Source: a virus. From it: a stretch of 24,344 nucleotides of DNA. Location: the IMG/VR virus record IMGVR_UViG_3300031643_000636, positions 1-24,344 of that record; one strand, given 5' to 3'. The translations under genes were made by a program, and so were the position numbers. Positions 6,291 through 13,814 of this stretch are shown here, in pieces. Below the pieces are notes generated by a model, which was not told the DNA's origin, made no database searches, and saw only the letters and a program-made list of their open reading frames with translations. The number at the start of each line of letters is the position of its first letter. The stretch's first letter is position 1.

Positions 6291-8775
6291 TCCATGCCTC
6301 TTTCAAGCAGACACCGAGGCTCACAGCTGAAGTGACCGACTTTAAGTCTATCTCCTTCATCGGGTAGAATGAGCGTCCCATCTTAAGCTCAGCCGGGATA
6401 AAGAACTTCCGGCCTTTCCATGAGAGCGGTAGCTGAAGGCTGTCGCGAAGGCGCAGTATCATGTCAGCCATTCTGACCCATCCATGTGAAAGGGGAATCT
6501 GAAAACAGATTTCGTCATGTATCTGGTTCAGCAATTCTAAGTACTGGAACCACTGCTGGTTTTCATGAATGAACAACAGGCCCCTCCAGTTAATGATGTC
6601 GGAAGTCGTGGATTGACCCATCCATGCATAAGCATCCTTGAACAGCTCACGGCCCCACCGATCCATAAAGTACCGCTTCCTTCCCACTGGATTAGTGAGC
6701 GTGCGATCCTTCTCGAGTTGGACTTTCACGTCGCGATGGAACACGTTCTGGATATTGGAATAGCCCAGGTGGTATTTACGAATGATACCGGCTGCCTGAT
6801 TCACCGGCATTTCCCAGTCCAAACTGGCTGCTATCGCACTCATGCCGTAGTTGAGCGCATGGTTTGGGCGCTTGCCCGCTGCATCACGCTCGGAATCTTC
6901 CGGCCTTCCGGCATATGGAGTGCTTCCGGGTTCTCTGCTGATATCTTTTGGATCCTTGCCAAGTATCTTGCCAGCCGTCAAGCTGTGGACATCCTTGCCC
7001 TCTTCGTAGGCTCTCATGAGCTCGGGCTCATTTGCGAGATAGGCAACCGTTCGGCTATCTGCGCCGCTCAAGTCTACACTAAAGCCTGCATATCCGTTGT
7101 CAGCAACCCATATCTTACGAATTCGTTTGGGAAAGGTCTGCTGGTTCATTCCTGTTCCCCACAGAAACTTCGAAGACTTGAGACGCCCGGCCTTCCCAGT
7201 CGGATCGAAGGAGGACCGCAAACGCTGATCCGGATCCATATCGAACAGGACAAAGGTAGACAGGGCCTTTCTTGCACGTCTCGCATCCAGCACATGCCGA
7301 GCCGCTTCTTCTCCCTTGATCTGAAGACGAACAAGGGCGTGCTCGTCCACCGTGACCGAGCCCTTGGTTTTGTATACCGGATAATTCTTGCTGTACTTGA
7401 GGACGCGCTTTATGACAGGCCCAGGCTCTTTCTTGGAGAACTCTCTGTACCCCTTCTCGCCGTAGAAAAAGGCGATACACTGCTGAGACGAATTGGGATT
7501 CAGCTTGATGCCGGTCTCCTTTTTCAAAGCGGCAAGCGCATCCTTCTCTTTTTGAGCGTATACCTTGGCCATGGACTCCCGCTCTGCAAGGTCAATCTTG
7601 ATCCCGCGGGCCTGCATGGCAAGTATCGGACCCATCAGGCGCATCGTTTTGTTGTACAGGTCTGAACACTGGCGCCGCTTGGCCTGTGCCAAGACCTTCG
7701 GGAGGATCTCTTGCAGGACCACCACGTCCTTGCAATTGTAGAGGGAGAACTGCGCCTGGTCCCACTCCCTACCTCTCCATGCGTCCCCTTCTGTTTTGTA
7801 GTACGGGGTCCGCGTGTGGAGGGAGGTCAGGATCTCGAGTGCCTTCTCCAGGTCGGGAAAGGACAGTTTGTGTGCAATTCCAGTATCGTGCTGCACATTG
7901 ACACGTATGCCAAGTTTGCGAAACAGCATGTATGCATCGTAACCGATGTTCTGAGCTACGACCGGGTGCTTCTTCAGCACATGGGTAATCAAAAGCCATA
8001 TGTCGGCTTCCTGCTCGGGTGTCCATATATTCTGCCATGGTTCCAGAAAGGGTATGCTGATGGCCGAATTGCCCCACGAGAGGCCCACATGTGACACCTC
8101 GTCGTTGATCGCTTCGAGGTCGAGGCCAAGGACGCCGCCTGGAAGATCGTCCAGCAGGAGGCTCTGTAGGCGCTCATGGACCGCTTCGTACGAGGGCTGT
8201 ATTGTGAACCCGTATTTGGGACGCCGCAGTTCCGGGAATTCCATGTCACTCTTGATTCGCATTATGTCCTGAATGGCATAATACCGGTTCATCCAGTTTC
8301 GGCGGACACCGGCAGGGTGGAATGTCGGGATCACTTTGCGTCCGGGTAAGAGAGTGGACTCGAGAATGGAGCCACGGTACTTGCCTATCCCGCGCAGGCC
8401 AGTTAAGGCGTAGAGAGGATAGTTACCCAAGGGCACGAGTACATTGGCAGTGCAGAGGGAGAGCTCATGCCTAAGCTCTTCCACACTCTCGAGCCACTCA
8501 CTCCACCGGGGTGCGGATTCGATGGGCCGGGTCTTCGTCGGCTTTGTGAGCCGTGCGAATACGCTCATGTTGTCATTCGGAGCACGCTCTTTCCGAATGT
8601 TCGTGAGCCGTATGCGTTCGCGAACAATACCGGCAGTGGAGAGCCACCTGTTGAGCTCGCGTCCGGCTTCCCCGACAAAGGGCTCGCCACGGGCGACCTC
8701 TTCGGCAGCGGGAGCTTCGCCGATGAACACGGCGAGGGCGTCGAGGGGACCGCAGGGTTCAACTCTTATGGACAT
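6283..8775 (-). CDS. UDG-like domain fused to family A DNA polymerase
   Basis: 830 residues from the ATG at 8775, with AAGGAGG seven bases before it. Residues 1-180 resemble family 4 uracil-DNA glycosylases: GEAPAAEE at 19-26, GEPFVGEAG, TNIRKERAP, a PLGNYPLYALTG helix and FHPA (His153). The cysteines that hold the Fe-S cluster in family 4 are mostly absent. Residues 195-355 are a proofreading 3'-5' exonuclease (Asp219-x-Glu221, Asn276 and Asp280, Tyr346 with Asp350). Residues 370-830 are the polymerase: motif A DLSGADSR at 568, motif B with Lys635, His639, Tyr643, and motif C IHDE (Asp754). All metal-binding carboxylates are kept. It is the main replicative enzyme of this phage and overlaps the methyltransferase gene by 17 bases. 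Confidence 0.92.
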   Translation of the reverse strand: MSIRVEPCGPLDALAVFIGEAPAAEEVARGEPFVGEAGRELNRWLSTAGIVRERIRLTNIRKERAPNDNMSVFARLTKPTKTRPIESAPRWSEWLESVEELRHELSLCTANVLVPLGNYPLYALTGLRGIGKYRGSILESTLLPGRKVIPTFHPAGVRRNWMNRYYAIQDIMRIKSDMEFPELRRPKYGFTIQPSYEAVHERLQSLLLDDLPGGVLGLDLEAINDEVSHVGLSWGNSAISIPFLEPWQNIWTPEQEADIWLLITHVLKKHPVVAQNIGYDAYMLFRKLGIRVNVQHDTGIAHKLSFPDLEKALEILTSLHTRTPYYKTEGDAWRGREWDQAQFSLYNCKDVVVLQEILPKVLAQAKRRQCSDLYNKTMRLMGPILAMQARGIKIDLAERESMAKVYAQKEKDALAALKKETGIKLNPNSSQQCIAFFYGEKGYREFSKKEPGPVIKRVLKYSKNYPVYKTKGSVTVDEHALVRLQIKGEEAARHVLDARRARKALSTFVLFDMDPDQRLRSSFDPTGKAGRLKSSKFLWGTGMNQQTFPKRIRKIWVADNGYAGFSVDLSGADSRTVAYLANEPELMRAYEEGKDVHSLTAGKILGKDPKDISREPGSTPYAGRPEDSERDAAGKRPNHALNYGMSAIAASLDWEMPVNQAAGIIRKYHLGYSNIQNVFHRDVKVQLEKDRTLTNPVGRKRYFMDRWGRELFKDAYAWMGQSTTSDIINWRGLLFIHENQQWFQYLELLNQIHDEICFQIPLSHGWVRMADMILRLRDSLQLPLSWKGRKFFIPAELKMGRSFYPMKEIDLKSVTSAVSLGVCLKEAWND

Positions 8776-10015
8776 CGGCAAGCCTCCTTCTAGCTATTTC
8801 GCAGGCGTGAGGGTCGCTGTCGATACAGATGAAACTGAAGCCTTCAAGTATGGCCGCCTTTCCCGTGCTGCCGCTTCCGGCAAATGGGTCGAGAATGATT
8901 CCACCTGGCGGCGTAACCAGTCGGCACAGGTAGCGCATTAACGCGGTCGGTTTGACTGTCGGATGGTCGTTCCCTTCGCCACGGTCGGCCTTGCTTGCTT
9001 TTGCACAGTAAAAGAACCGAGCGGCGGAACCTTTATCTCGAAAGTCGTGCGTTTCTCTTTTCCCTCCCCAACTCATCAATTGATCCGGGATGTCTTGATG
9101 AACTGGATTATTTGGATTACCGGAGGCTCTTGCACTGTTGGCAATCGGAAACCCCGCCAGCACTTCCTCGCTTCCATCGTGGATTATGTTTGCGGGCCAG
9201 CGGCCTTGCGGGGTCATGCCTGATACAACTATTGATTTCTTTTTAGACCAATCATTACCAGTATGAAAATTCCCAGACTTAAAATTTGATCTTGGGGATT
9301 CTGCTCTTTTAATGCCCGCTTCATAAGCATTTTCATCTGGTTGGAATTCTATCCTGCATCCGTCAATATTCATCGCACCCGTCCCGTGCTTCAGCACATT
9401 CTCGGCAACCGTCCCTTCAATCGGCTTGCGGGCAACAACTATAGGCTCATGGGCTGGCTTAAGTGCTGTTCCCCAACCGTTCCATTGACGGGCCGCTTCG
9501 GTGGCTGGGGCCGTGATAAAGTTATTATGTCTTGTTTTCCCGCTTAAGGTGTTGTGAGCACACTCTTTATTGTAGTTGCCAGAACTATTAGGGGTTCTAT
9601 TGCTGTATAATTTCCCGTCTGGCGTCCTCTTTTCTCTCACCACTTTTCCCTTTTTTCCCGCCGCCTTATCTATCGCTTTACTCACGTCCAGCGACTTCGG
9701 GAAGCCACTCCCGTACAGCCAGCCGATCTGGTCTCGAATCTCAAACCCCGCATCCTCAATGTTCACAACGCCCCGGTGATAAGTGCGGGTGCCGAAGAAG
9801 CTGAGTAGATGCCCGCCCGGCTTCAATATCCGGAAGCACTCTCGCCATGCGTCAACACCTGGAACATCATAGTCCCATTTCTTACCCATGAACTTGAGGC
9901 CGTAAGGCGGATCGGTGATAACCGCATCGACACATGCATCCGATAGGTATTGCATAAACTCGCAGCAATCCCGACAGATCACTTGGCCCAGGAAGGCTTC
10001 AACTCGGATCGGCAT
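8759..10015 (-). CDS. DNA N4-cytosine/N6-adenine methyltransferase, beta-class order
   Basis: 418 residues from the ATG at 10015, preceded by GGGGAGGAACACG; a longer frame lacks such a site. The catalytic motif DPPYG is at 35-39 and the SAM-binding motif DPFAGSG at 376-382, that is, catalytic motif first and SAM site last with a long target-recognition region between, the beta-class order. It transfers methyl groups from S-adenosylmethionine to exocyclic amines in DNA. No restriction endonuclease gene is adjacent, so it is probably an orphan enzyme that protects phage DNA from host restriction or marks it for regulation. The target sequence cannot be read from the protein. Confidence 0.92.
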   Translation of the reverse strand: MPIRVEAFLGQVICRDCCEFMQYLSDACVDAVITDPPYGLKFMGKKWDYDVPGVDAWRECFRILKPGGHLLSFFGTRTYHRGVVNIEDAGFEIRDQIGWLYGSGFPKSLDVSKAIDKAAGKKGKVVREKRTPDGKLYSNRTPNSSGNYNKECAHNTLSGKTRHNNFITAPATEAARQWNGWGTALKPAHEPIVVARKPIEGTVAENVLKHGTGAMNIDGCRIEFQPDENAYEAGIKRAESPRSNFKSGNFHTGNDWSKKKSIVVSGMTPQGRWPANIIHDGSEEVLAGFPIANSARASGNPNNPVHQDIPDQLMSWGGKRETHDFRDKGSAARFFYCAKASKADRGEGNDHPTVKPTALMRYLCRLVTPPGGIILDPFAGSGSTGKAAILEGFSFICIDSDPHACEIARRRLADVHKS

Positions 10016-10514
10016 CGTGTTCCTCCCCTTCTGCTTCAAAGTCAACTCCGTGATCGGGACACTCGTAGTGGGAGGTACACACTTCCATTTCTCCCACCAC
10101 ATCGCCAATAAAGTCTGGTGTGCATACGCTTATTAGCTCTTTTCCACACCAGCACTTCGGAGTGGCATGCTCTCGCTCGCAGTCGGGACATAGTATGTAG
10201 GGATAAAACTTTCCACACGAGCGGCACCGCGTTGCATAAGAGGAGACTTCAGGGAGTGCCTCGCCAACCATGCCATCACGCATGGATACCAGCACGACGA
10301 ACGCAGCCTGTTCGATGGCCTCTTGCTTTGTAAGGCGGTTTGCCTCCACAGCAACTCGCATGGCCGAGACATATTTCCTGGACAGCTGATTGCGGGCCAT
10401 CCTCGCCAAGGCAAATCCGTACTGCAACACCCACTCATCGGTCCAGTCGGATCCTGCTGCTCTTGCCATGATCTGCACGAGGTACCGATAAACATCGCGT
10501 CTAAACTTGGTCAT
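9999..10514 (-). CDS. Zinc-cluster protein of unknown function
   Basis: 171 residues from the ATG at 10514, where AAAGGTGG precedes it. The first 105 residues are helical and mildly basic. The second half carries a dense set of metal ligands: CRSCGK and CPDCE at about 112-129, CWCGK about 12 residues on, then a CTSHYEC block and a nearby PDH. This looks like a two-site zinc ribbon. The tail is acidic. It overlaps the methyltransferase by 17 bases and the HTH gene by 14. Such proteins often bind DNA or protein partners; I cannot name a family. Confidence 0.75.
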   Translation of the reverse strand: MTKFRRDVYRYLVQIMARAAGSDWTDEWVLQYGFALARMARNQLSRKYVSAMRVAVEANRLTKQEAIEQAAFVVLVSMRDGMVGEALPEVSSYATRCRSCGKFYPYILCPDCEREHATPKCWCGKELISVCTPDFIGDVVGEMEVCTSHYECPDHGVDFEAEGEEHDADPS

Positions 10515-10794
10515 CTGTAGCCACCTTTTCGCTGTGCATGGCATGAATGTCCAAACTTCTGATGTACCAGCCATGGAATCTGTACTGCTTTCCTATTCTG
10601 TAGCTTCTCAACTTGCCTCTGCGGGCCATCCTGCGTACCGTAGTCGGACTGACTCGCAGGTACTCGGCTACCTCGGTAGTGGTAAGCGGAAGCCTTAGCT
10701 TGTCTGCCAGCTTATTGTAGTCCAGGTAGTAAAACACGCCAAGCAGAACGCACAATATGGACAGACATCCGATCATGATAAGCTCGATGCTCAT
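10501..10794 (-). CDS. Membrane-anchored excisionase/MerR-type HTH protein
   Basis: 97 residues; GGAGGAAGA precedes the ATG, which overlaps the upstream stop (ATGA). Residues 4-24 are a strong transmembrane helix (ELIMIGCLSILCVLLGVFYYL). Residues 37-80 form a winged helix of the Xis/HTH_17 type: LTTTEVAEYLRVSPTTVRRMARRGKLRSYRIGKQYRF. The DNA-binding part thus appears tied to the inner membrane. If the start were later the helix would be lost, but no internal start with a ribosome site exists before the HTH. It may anchor replicating DNA to the membrane or act as a membrane-tethered regulator. No integrase is near, so a simple excisionase role is unsupported. Confidence 0.8.
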   Translation of the reverse strand: MSIELIMIGCLSILCVLLGVFYYLDYNKLADKLRLPLTTTEVAEYLRVSPTTVRRMARRGKLRSYRIGKQYRFHGWYIRSLDIHAMHSEKVATDDQV

Positions 10795-11129
10795 TCTTCC
10801 TCCAGGATATGGGTTAGAGAATCGGGATGCTCCTTCTGAACAGCCTTCACGCAGCCCTTACAGAGTTCGAAAGTGTCGTCCGGTTCGAACTTACTCACAC
10901 GCTTTATCCGAGGCTTACGCTTGCCCTCTTCCCGAGATTTCTTACACCATGCGATTTCCTTGCCGTCGAGGAGCTCTTTGTATATATGGAGTTTTCCGGG
11001 AGTCGAACTCCCTTTCTTTTTTGCACGCTTCTTGGATATAAGACGGGACGCTTGCATTTCTGATATGAGTTCGAGGAGCTCTTCCCGAGGCATCTCCGTC
11101 GGGTCACGCTTTATGTCGTTGAGGTGCAT
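10791..11129 (-). CDS. Basic hypothetical protein
   Basis: 112 residues; GAGGACCT lies before the ATG. The N-terminal 30 residues form an acidic helix (EMPREELLELISEMQAS), followed by a long Lys/Arg-rich region and a CKGC pair near residue 91 that could be half of a metal site with the earlier WC and a later His. The stop overlaps the HTH gene start by 4 bases. No family recognised; basic charge suggests nucleic-acid contact. Its upstream region holds the 26-base repeat at 11153-11178. Confidence 0.7.
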   Translation of the reverse strand: MHLNDIKRDPTEMPREELLELISEMQASRLISKKRAKKKGSSTPGKLHIYKELLDGKEIAWCKKSREEGKRKPRIKRVSKFEPDDTFELCKGCVKAVQKEHPDSLTHILEEE

Positions 11130-11152
11130 AGGTCCTCGCCGGTTATGTGGCA

Positions 11153-11178
11153 GTTAAGTTGACCAGGGCGGGCCGGAT
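11153..11178. repeat. 26-base dispersed repeat, copy 1
   Basis: The block from GTTAAGTTGACC to GGGCCGGAT differs at one base from 18047-18072. Both copies lie in the leader of a minus-strand gene (24 and 17 bases before the ATG). The stretch 11130-11323 is otherwise non-coding and GC-rich; it also shares a CCGGGGCGGCG block (minus strand) with the second locus and ends in a hairpin next to the upstream gene. Confidence 0.8.
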
Positions 11179-11283
11179 TCCCTCTCCCGGCTTCCTCGTT
11201 GCTTGGAATACAATTACAAGACAGGTATCCCGTCGGAGCTTTACCCTTTCCCCCGGCGCTGCCACGCCGCCGCCCCGGCCAAA

Positions 11284-11315
11284 GGGGGCACAGAGACCGG
11301 AGTCCCCATGCCCCC
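11284..11315 (-). terminator. Strong UNCG-loop hairpin, probable terminator
   Basis: On the minus strand GGGGGCATGGGGAC pairs with GTCTCTGTGCCCCC, 14 pairs including G-U wobbles, closed by a UCCG loop inside a C-G pair, one of the most stable RNA loops known. Only three T follow. It starts 9 bases after the stop at 11324, so it probably ends or protects the recombination-module transcript. Confidence 0.65.
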
Positions 11316-11323
11316 TCAACGCA

Positions 11324-11773
11324 TCAGGCTACGGCAGGCAGATACTTCATGATGGAGTTCTTGTCATCATACTGCCCTTTTGAATCCTCTTCAATGCCAA
11401 TTCGAGCCCTGCCGGTAGCATCCGCAAGGTCATTGAATTCCTGCCCCACCTGCGGAGCCTCACTAGTAGCCGGAGACCAGCCGAAGCAGGCTTCAAACTC
11501 GTTGAGCGCCCGGAGCCTGCGATTCACCTGACGAGGGTCACAATTGTCGTCAGGGAAGAACAGCCGGTCTGTTATCAGGTCGGCATTGGGGAAGTCAATT
11601 GGCTCCAGTACTACTTCGAGCCACATGGTTGACTTTTCAGGGTCGCTCGAGACCTTCACAATCGGGACTCCGCGAATCACTACATCGGTCTCGGTGCGAC
11701 GCTTGATCAATACTGTAGGCTCGACCGTTGCTTCCTGGCCCCAGACAAACATTTCAGGAGTTTGGCTTTCCAT
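11324..11773 (-). CDS. DUF669-like recombination or ssDNA-associated protein
   Basis: 149 residues; AAAGGAGACTTTT precedes the ATG. The order of a beta-rich first half (TDVVIRGVPIVKVSSDP, MWLEVVLEPIDFPNADLITDRLFFPDD), a central helix (RRLRALNEFEACFGW) and a C-terminal strand block with KYLP resembles the DUF669-type proteins that follow RecA-like phage ATPases and are thought to bind single-stranded DNA or substitute for SSB. The tail is not the acidic SSB tail. It lies directly after the Sak4-type gene, in the expected place. Family call is tentative. Confidence 0.65.
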   Translation of the reverse strand: MESQTPEMFVWGQEATVEPTVLIKRRTETDVVIRGVPIVKVSSDPEKSTMWLEVVLEPIDFPNADLITDRLFFPDDNCDPRQVNRRLRALNEFEACFGWSPATSEAPQVGQEFNDLADATGRARIGIEEDSKGQYDDKNSIMKYLPAVA

Positions 11774-11794
11774 AAAAGTCTCCTTTTAAGATGG

Positions 11795-11816
11795 AAAAGG
11801 TGAGTCCGTAGACTCA
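11795..11816 (-). terminator. UACG-loop hairpin between recombination genes
   Basis: On the minus strand TGAGTC, loop TACG and GACTCA form a perfect 6-pair stem closed by a C-G pair around a UNCG-class loop, followed by CC and TTTT. It lies in the 81-base gap between the Sak4-type and DUF669-like genes. The short stem suggests partial termination or an RNA-processing end rather than a full stop. Confidence 0.5.
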
Positions 11817-11854
11817 GTGGGTCATTGTACGCTGACTGTCTTCGCGGCCTCCTT

Positions 11855-12709
11855 TCATGTCTTGTCCTCGAACGGAAGCCCGGCCATCTTCTTGATGGCA
11901 CGGATATCCGGAGGCACTCTGAGAGGTATCTGGCCCATGTTGTTGAGCCTCGACTTTGACCGTATAAGCCCATCATTGTTGGTGATGAGACTGCGCACCG
12001 GGTCGCCTGCCTTGATCCCCTTTGCCGGGTCTGGCTGAAGGGCCTTCTTCACTTCGAGGTAGTACAATTCTGAGAAGAGTGCACACGGTGTCTGTACTCG
12101 TCCGATAAGAGACGGACCGATGTCGATTGTGCGTTGCGTTACCTCATCCGTCCTCTCATAGGGGAGGGCGGTCACAATCACATCGCAGGGAATGCTAACC
12201 ACTCGGCGCAACAGTCCCAGAAGCCGGGTCTGCGCTGGCAGATAGGCCGACCTGTTATCGGAAGTCGGAGCCGTCTCCTGGCCCCACGCAAGCAATGAAG
12301 TGTTCAACAGCGTCATCGAGTCGAGGGCATAAGTGGCGAATCTGTCGAAGAAGCCCGAGCGCAGCCGCTCTCTGAGAGTGGTTTCGTATCGCATCCACTC
12401 TTTCGCAGGATTTTCCATCGGCTCTTCCCACTGGCAATCAGCAATGATCCATCCCTCGTCGAGGCCCTGCCTGATGGAGTCAAGGCCAGTCGGGTCCCAC
12501 GAGTCGATAAAGATCGGCCTCGGGGCAGTGGCGATCAGGCTTGTTTTGCCTGCGCCGGAGAAGGCGTAGACCAGGAAGTTAGTCTTCTTTCCGACTGCGG
12601 ACTCTCCCCTCTTTGCCTGCAAAGCGGCAATGGCTTCGTCTGGGTCTTGCGCCGGTTTCGGAGCTTTAACCTGAGTAAGCTTTTCCCTTTGATCGGCTTT
12701 AATTACCAT
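11855..12709 (-). CDS. Sak4-type RecA-like recombination ATPase (AAA_24)
   Basis: 284 residues. Walker A is SGAGKTS at 51-57, followed by the family strand PIFIDSWDP; Walker B is ATYALDSMT with Asp130. The rest (DVIVTALPYERTDE, then LIGRVQTPCALFSELYYL) follows the pattern of phage RecA-core ATPases known as Sak4, which promote single-strand annealing or strand exchange during phage recombination. The first 40 residues are a charged leader. It is flanked by an Fe-S nuclease and a DUF669-like protein, the usual company. Its start lies inside the end of the 44-residue upstream gene, so translation is coupled. Confidence 0.85.
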   Translation of the reverse strand: MVIKADQREKLTQVKAPKPAQDPDEAIAALQAKRGESAVGKKTNFLVYAFSGAGKTSLIATAPRPIFIDSWDPTGLDSIRQGLDEGWIIADCQWEEPMENPAKEWMRYETTLRERLRSGFFDRFATYALDSMTLLNTSLLAWGQETAPTSDNRSAYLPAQTRLLGLLRRVVSIPCDVIVTALPYERTDEVTQRTIDIGPSLIGRVQTPCALFSELYYLEVKKALQPDPAKGIKAGDPVRSLITNNDGLIRSKSRLNNMGQIPLRVPPDIRAIKKMAGLPFEDKT

Positions 12710-12837
12710 ATCACCCCCATGTTGAGAAGTGCACTGACCAGCTCGACGGCCAGGAGAATTATTGCGAGCGCGAATCTACCGAAATCACTTCTTACTGTTT
12801 TCCAATCTTCTCTGAAATCCGGTGGAGGGTAGCTCAT
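12703..12837 (-). CDS. 44-residue membrane microprotein
   Basis: The ATG at 12837 overlaps the nuclease stop (ATGA), and the stop at 12703 lies 7 bases inside the Sak4-type gene, so it bridges two genes with overlaps on both sides. AGGAGGTG stands 11 bases before the start. A charged N-terminal half (YPPPDFREDWKTVRSDFGR) is followed by one transmembrane helix (FALAIILLAVELVSALLNMGV). The exact fit between neighbours argues for a real gene. Function unknown; it could place the recombination proteins at the membrane or serve only for translational coupling. Confidence 0.75.
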   Translation of the reverse strand: MSYPPPDFREDWKTVRSDFGRFALAIILLAVELVSALLNMGVIW

Positions 12838-13814
12838 GTTAGATTCCACACCTCCTCTGCTTTTTCCTTAGTCGGGTCCCAGAAAGCCTCATGCTTGCCT
12901 TCCGGTATGCCTTCCACGTCTATGTGATCCAAGGGGTTAAGCCACACTGAACACTGATCGAAGTAGGTACACAGCCGGGCATAGTCAAAGCAGGAGTTGG
13001 TGTTCCCCGGAAAGAAATCCGTATCCTCTCCCTGACCTGCGCGGGAAAGGCTTCGGTAGTCGTCTGCCATCTTGGCCACCCAATTCACTGTCTCCTTCTC
13101 CCAGAGAAGAAGCTGTGCATCGTCGAGGGACACAGGCAGGTCAAGGAGAGCCGTTTTCTTTGCTGTTCCGTCTGCCCGTGGCTTGTAGGGCACAATGAGC
13201 CTAATGGATGCCTGTCCGACATCATGATCGGGGTACTTTCTTCTCAACGCTGACAAGTAGGTGCGTATCTGAGAAGACATATACCACTGATTTGCCCCGG
13301 CTTCCGAAGGCATGCGACCTGCCGTCTTGAAGTCTATCAGGCCAATTGAAGAGTCGGAGTACTGGACAACCAGATCGATTCGACCAGCTATGGTCAAGTC
13401 GTTCAGGATCTTCATCTTAAAGCCGACTTCGGAGTGAAGGACCGAAAAGTCCTGGTGCTCTACATATTTGTTGGCATAGGCCTGAAGGATCACCTCGAAT
13501 TGAGCTGCCGTCTTGGGTGCATGGTCAGCGTCCTCTATCGGATCGAAAGTCTCTCGGTAATAGTCTACTGCCAAATTGACAGCTTCTTTCATTGCCACGT
13601 CTGACCAGCCATTCCTGTAACAGTGAGCCAGCATACGATGGACACCCTCACCCCATATCAGGTGTACGCTCTTGCGCTTCGACCCCCATCCGAGAATGTA
13701 TGAGTAAAAGAAGCGTCTCGGGCAGGCTTTGTAGCACGCAAGCTTTGAATTGTCCAGTATGTGCCATGTCGGATGCGGCGGTACTGGGTACTCGAGATCA
13801 GGGACGAAGGTCAC
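12834..13814 (-). CDS. PD-(D/E)XK nuclease with Cas4/AddB-type Fe-S cysteines
   Basis: 326 residues. RecB-family nuclease motifs are in order: ACPRRFFY with Cys31, a GEGVH helix, Glu129 in HSEV, Asp147 in GRID, Asp161-x-Lys163 in IDFKT and the Gln182/Tyr186 pair in SQIRTYL. Three more cysteines (275, 282, 288) near the end complete a four-cysteine set with Cys31, the arrangement that holds a 4Fe-4S cluster in Cas4 and AddB. The enzyme would resect DNA ends to make single strands for the Sak4-type ATPase downstream. No helicase domain is attached and no Cas genes are present, so it is a phage recombination nuclease. Confidence 0.88.
   Translation of the reverse strand: MTFVPDLEYPVPPHPTWHILDNSKLACYKACPRRFFYSYILGWGSKRKSVHLIWGEGVHRMLAHCYRNGWSDVAMKEAVNLAVDYYRETFDPIEDADHAPKTAAQFEVILQAYANKYVEHQDFSVLHSEVGFKMKILNDLTIAGRIDLVVQYSDSSIGLIDFKTAGRMPSEAGANQWYMSSQIRTYLSALRRKYPDHDVGQASIRLIVPYKPRADGTAKKTALLDLPVSLDDAQLLLWEKETVNWVAKMADDYRSLSRAGQGEDTDFFPGNTNSCFDYARLCTYFDQCSVWLNPLDHIDVEGIPEGKHEAFWDPTKEKAEEVWNLT

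Noticed and set aside
6565-7665. A 366-codon open frame on the plus strand
   Set aside because: It lies fully opposite the polymerase gene, whose motifs are unmistakable, and its protein has no recognisable features.
10985-11020. tRNA 3' end or attachment site on the minus strand (GGGAGTTCGACTCCC followed by a CTCCA)
   Set aside because: It looks like a T-arm with CCA, but the arm is 15 bases as a perfect stem with a 3-base loop instead of 5-7-5, no matching 5' acceptor strand or anticodon arm lies upstream, and the bases code for the KKGSSTPGKLH part of a clear gene.
12834-13814. Cas4 and a CRISPR system
   Set aside because: The four-cysteine nuclease resembles Cas4, but no other Cas gene and no repeat-spacer array is present; the Sak4-type neighbour explains it as phage recombination.
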